This document shows, piece by piece, positions 14,742-16,908 of a stretch of DNA of 16,908 nucleotides. Below the pieces are notes generated by a model that saw nothing but the letters and a program-made list of their open reading frames with translations, was not told where the DNA came from and made no database searches. The stretch spans positions 1 through 16,908 of the forward strand of contig JBFGJY010000056.1 in the NCBI GenBank assembly GCA_041576975.1, written 5' to 3'. Source of the stretch: JBFGJY01 sp041576975 (GTDB lineage Bacteria > Pseudomonadota > Gammaproteobacteria > UBA4575). The position numbers were made by a program, and so were the translations under genes. Position 1 is the stretch's first letter; each line of letters opens with the position of its first letter.

Positions 14742-15797
14742 ATGAAATTCGTCTTTTATAGCCAATGGAAACAACTTCCTGAAAGTGCCAATACACTGTT
14801 TGCAGAGGGCGAGCAGTACTCACTATTTTTTTCTCGGATATGGTTAGAGAATCTGACTGCCCATGCGCTCGTTGAGCATCAGTCAATACTAATGGCTTGC
14901 GTGGTAGAAGATGAAAGTTTTCTGGCAATTCTGCCAATGATGAAGCGTCCCCAAGGTAGCTTGAGTTCTTTAAGTAATAACTTCACCACATTATATTCTC
15001 TATTGATCTCCAATAACGGCGAACAGGATACCATTCTGACTTGTATGGCAGATGGTTTATCTCAGATGCCTTTTCAACCAATTCGGTTCGAACCAATCGA
15101 TACAAACGATGGCAATATGATTAGGTTGCGTCAATTAATGGAATCCTGCGGATTTCAGAGCTATCCATACTTTCGCTTTTATAACTGGATGCATCCATTA
15201 AATGGCCAGTCATTCGATGAATACATGGCCGAGCGGCCTGCCAATCTTCGCAATACGATTAGGCGCAAACAACGTAAACTCGAACGTGAATACGATTATG
15301 ACATCCGACTGTATAAGGATGCAGGTATTGATCACGCTCTGGTTGACTACGATGCAATTTACAGAGCAAGTTGGAAAGCCAATGAATTCTTTTCTGACTT
15401 TACACCTGGTTTGGTGAAGTGCCTGTCTCGATTAGGTTGGTTACGACTTGCCATTCTTTACATTAACGAACAACCCGTGGCCGCTCAGATCTGGTTTGTG
15501 GTTCACGGTAAAGCGAATATTTACAGGTTGGCCTATAATGAGGACTGGAAGATGTACTCACCTGGTTCAATCCTGACCCAGTATTTAATGCGCTATGTGA
15601 TTGATACTGACAAGGTTTCAGAAATCGACTTTCTCACTGGCAATGAGCGTTACAAGCAGGACTGGATGACAGTACGAAAAGAACGTTTAGGCATACTCTT
15701 TGTGAAACAGCCAGTACAAAAAAACAGGTTTAGTCGAACAATTCAGTCCCTGAAAAAACTTCTCGCAGGCAACATAGATGCGCCTAGTGCACCTTGA
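14742..15797 (+). CDS. FemAB/CelD-like GNAT acyltransferase (PF13480 type)
   Basis: A 351-residue cytoplasmic protein of the double-GNAT BioF2/CelD-like acetyltransferase family. Typical segments are RNTIRRKQRKLERE (about 170-183), where such proteins carry a basic helix, QPVAAQIWFVVHGKANIYRL (about 245-264), the acyl-donor-binding YSPGSILTQYLM (about 272-283) and DFLTGNERYKQDWM near 297-310. Family members transfer acyl or aminoacyl groups in envelope or polysaccharide assembly; the substrate here is unknown. ATG 14742 follows a weak TTTAGAG. It ends in TGA with only 1 nt before the convergent stop of the next gene. Confidence 0.85.
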   Translation: MKFVFYSQWKQLPESANTLFAEGEQYSLFFSRIWLENLTAHALVEHQSILMACVVEDESFLAILPMMKRPQGSLSSLSNNFTTLYSLLISNNGEQDTILTCMADGLSQMPFQPIRFEPIDTNDGNMIRLRQLMESCGFQSYPYFRFYNWMHPLNGQSFDEYMAERPANLRNTIRRKQRKLEREYDYDIRLYKDAGIDHALVDYDAIYRASWKANEFFSDFTPGLVKCLSRLGWLRLAILYINEQPVAAQIWFVVHGKANIYRLAYNEDWKMYSPGSILTQYLMRYVIDTDKVSEIDFLTGNERYKQDWMTVRKERLGILFVKQPVQKNRFSRTIQSLKKLLAGNIDAPSAP

Positions 15798-15798
15798 T

Positions 15799-16431
15799 TT
15801 ACCCTGACCCAAATGGATCATCTGACAGCATGATACTGATATAGGGCGCGTAGGTTAAAACCGCGCCCTGGCTTGATCCGAGTTCGTTAAATACAGTTGC
15901 GACTTCAACCAACTTCGAGTGATTTTCCGGGGCCTGTTTGAGTGACTCTAAAGCTGTTATCAAGGGTTGGATTTCTTCATTGTTTACATAAGTTTCCAGC
16001 ATACTAATCGCATTCTCGACACCTTCAACGCTGATTGTCTTGTCTTTGCCGATATCTGCGGGGGAAACCTCTCTGAACTCGGGTGGTTCCAGGTCTAAAC
16101 CGTCAGTAAGAGTGGGTTTAGCTGCGACACTAATTCCAGAAATAGCATTATATTCCGCCTGTGCCCTTTGCTTAAGCGTGTTAACAAAATCATTAAATTC
16201 GGTCACGTTTGGTCGGGACAAAGCCAGGGATAACAATGCCTCGCCATTCACGCGACTAACGAATTCCAGGTGTGATCGAGTTATGACAGGCTCAGGATTG
16301 AGCACTGCCAGCGTGACACTAAGCGTTTCTTTTTTAGATCGCGATTTAACGCGAATATTGACCTGATCGCCGACGATCTCATATTCGCGTGTGCCTTTGA
16401 GCAGGTGCTTTTGAGTGAGTTTGGTGCTCAT
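15799..16431 (-). CDS. Unknown protein, long paralogue of a tandem pair
   Basis: A 210-residue soluble protein of unrecognised family. Its first 100 residues are clearly homologous to the 103-residue product of the gene upstream: K-L-x-QKH-x-L-x-GT near the start, then VLAVLNPEPVI (about 42-52) and P-N-x-x-EFN-x-FV near 75-84. After this shared domain it has a specific C-terminal part of about 110 residues with an acidic linker (DGLDLEPPEFREVSP) and helices (ENAISMLETYVNNEEIQPL). There is no signal peptide or membrane segment. It is 47 nt downstream of the paralogue, so probably in the same operon. The two appear to be a duplication in which one copy gained or the other lost the extra domain. 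Confidence 0.72.
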   Translation of the reverse strand: MSTKLTQKHLLKGTREYEIVGDQVNIRVKSRSKKETLSVTLAVLNPEPVITRSHLEFVSRVNGEALLSLALSRPNVTEFNDFVNTLKQRAQAEYNAISGISVAAKPTLTDGLDLEPPEFREVSPADIGKDKTISVEGVENAISMLETYVNNEEIQPLITALESLKQAPENHSKLVEVATVFNELGSSQGAVLTYAPYISIMLSDDPFGSG

Positions 16432-16478
16432 ATCATTCAGAGTATTGATGCGTTATAAAAAAATATCAGGGCCACAAA

Positions 16479-16790
16479 CTAGTTTTTTAGTCCAGCAAAA
16501 GCATCATATTCCATCTTGGCGTTAGCTTTGACGGCCTCGACAAAGGCGTTAAATTCTTCGGGATTGGGCTTGTTCAAATAAAGAGAAATCAGCGGCCCAC
16601 ACTTCACACACCTATGAAAATGCAGCCGCGACTTACTAATAACTGGCTCAGGGTTCAGTACTGCTAAAACAATATCAAGCTCTTTTTTTCCCTTCAGGAG
16701 GCTATTGATTCTGACTTTGATCGATTCATCCAGTAATTCGAACTCTTGTGTGCCATGCAAAAAATGTTTCTGAATCAACTTGTGCGTCAT
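16479..16790 (-). CDS. Unknown protein, short paralogue of a tandem pair
   Basis: A 103-residue soluble protein consisting only of the domain shared with the downstream 210-residue protein: KLIQKHFLHGTQEFEL, then VLAVLNPEPVISKSRLHFH, then PNPEEFNAFVEAV. A Cys-x-x-Cys (RCVKCG, about residues 62-67) is absent from the longer paralogue and might bind metal or be incidental. It ends in TAG right after the shared domain, at the natural domain border. ATG 16790 has no clear Shine-Dalgarno. It is likely the first gene of a two-gene unit. The function is unknown; the short beta-rich pattern (IKVRINSLL; LDIVLAVL) suggests a compact alpha/beta or beta-barrel domain. Confidence 0.68.
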   Translation of the reverse strand: MTHKLIQKHFLHGTQEFELLDESIKVRINSLLKGKKELDIVLAVLNPEPVISKSRLHFHRCVKCGPLISLYLNKPNPEEFNAFVEAVKANAKMEYDAFAGLKN

Positions 16791-16908
16791 AATGGTGTGA
16801 ATGAGTTACTGGCTACGAATGATACAGCGTTCCCGCGGATCTGGTTTTAGGTTATGGGGGTCTGGTCTATTACATTACTTGCATATGCGCGTCTGGCAGA
16901 TCACTATA

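Overview
The window looks like a piece of chromosome from an AT-rich Gram-negative bacterium, most likely a gammaproteobacterium. Supporting this are a MarC-type inner-membrane protein, a lipoprotein with a clear lipobox, periplasmic and membrane-anchored proteins, a single-pass retropepsin-like protease and a FemAB/CelD-like acyltransferase. No rRNA, tRNA, CRISPR array, transposase or integrase was seen. The taxonomic guess rests on gene style only.

Layout. Positions 1-3500 look accessory. Three same-strand genes (an unknown small protein, an Imm50-like protein and a glutathione S-transferase) are separated by short spacers carrying degenerate copies of one imperfect palindrome. They are followed on the minus strand by a DoxX-family protein and a GC-richer EamA-type transporter. 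Positions 3490-7075 hold a membrane-anchored retropepsin-like protease, a divergent small gene broken by an in-frame TAA, an orphan amino-acid-type periplasmic binding protein coupled to a small exported protein, and a minus-strand pair of histidine-triad-superfamily enzymes (HIT, then a GalT-like nucleotidylyltransferase). Positions 7170-9230 hold a small charged-tail gene broken by TAG and a Ycf46-like AAA+ ATPase broken by TAA. Positions 9240-12230 carry MarC, two unknown membrane-associated or exported proteins, a MarR regulator and a lipoprotein. Positions 12384-14560 carry the acetolactate synthase catalytic subunit (branched-chain amino acid synthesis) and, upstream of it, a 53-residue protein gene with its own ribosome binding site and terminator. 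Positions 14742-16790 hold a PF13480-type acyltransferase converging on two paralogous genes of unknown function.

The most unusual signal is three separate reading frames (4087-4293, 7173-7505, 7745-9226), each interrupted by one in-frame stop (TAA, TAG, TAA) with protein-like sequence resuming at once in the same frame. Each stop is one C-to-T transition from a glutamine codon. Many intact genes here end in TAA or TAG, so wholesale recoding is unlikely. Recent nonsense mutations, readthrough or suppression, or C-to-T sequence errors are the live explanations. Apart from the HIT/GalT-like pair, the binding-protein/exported-protein pair and the paralogue pair, the genes do not form one obvious pathway.
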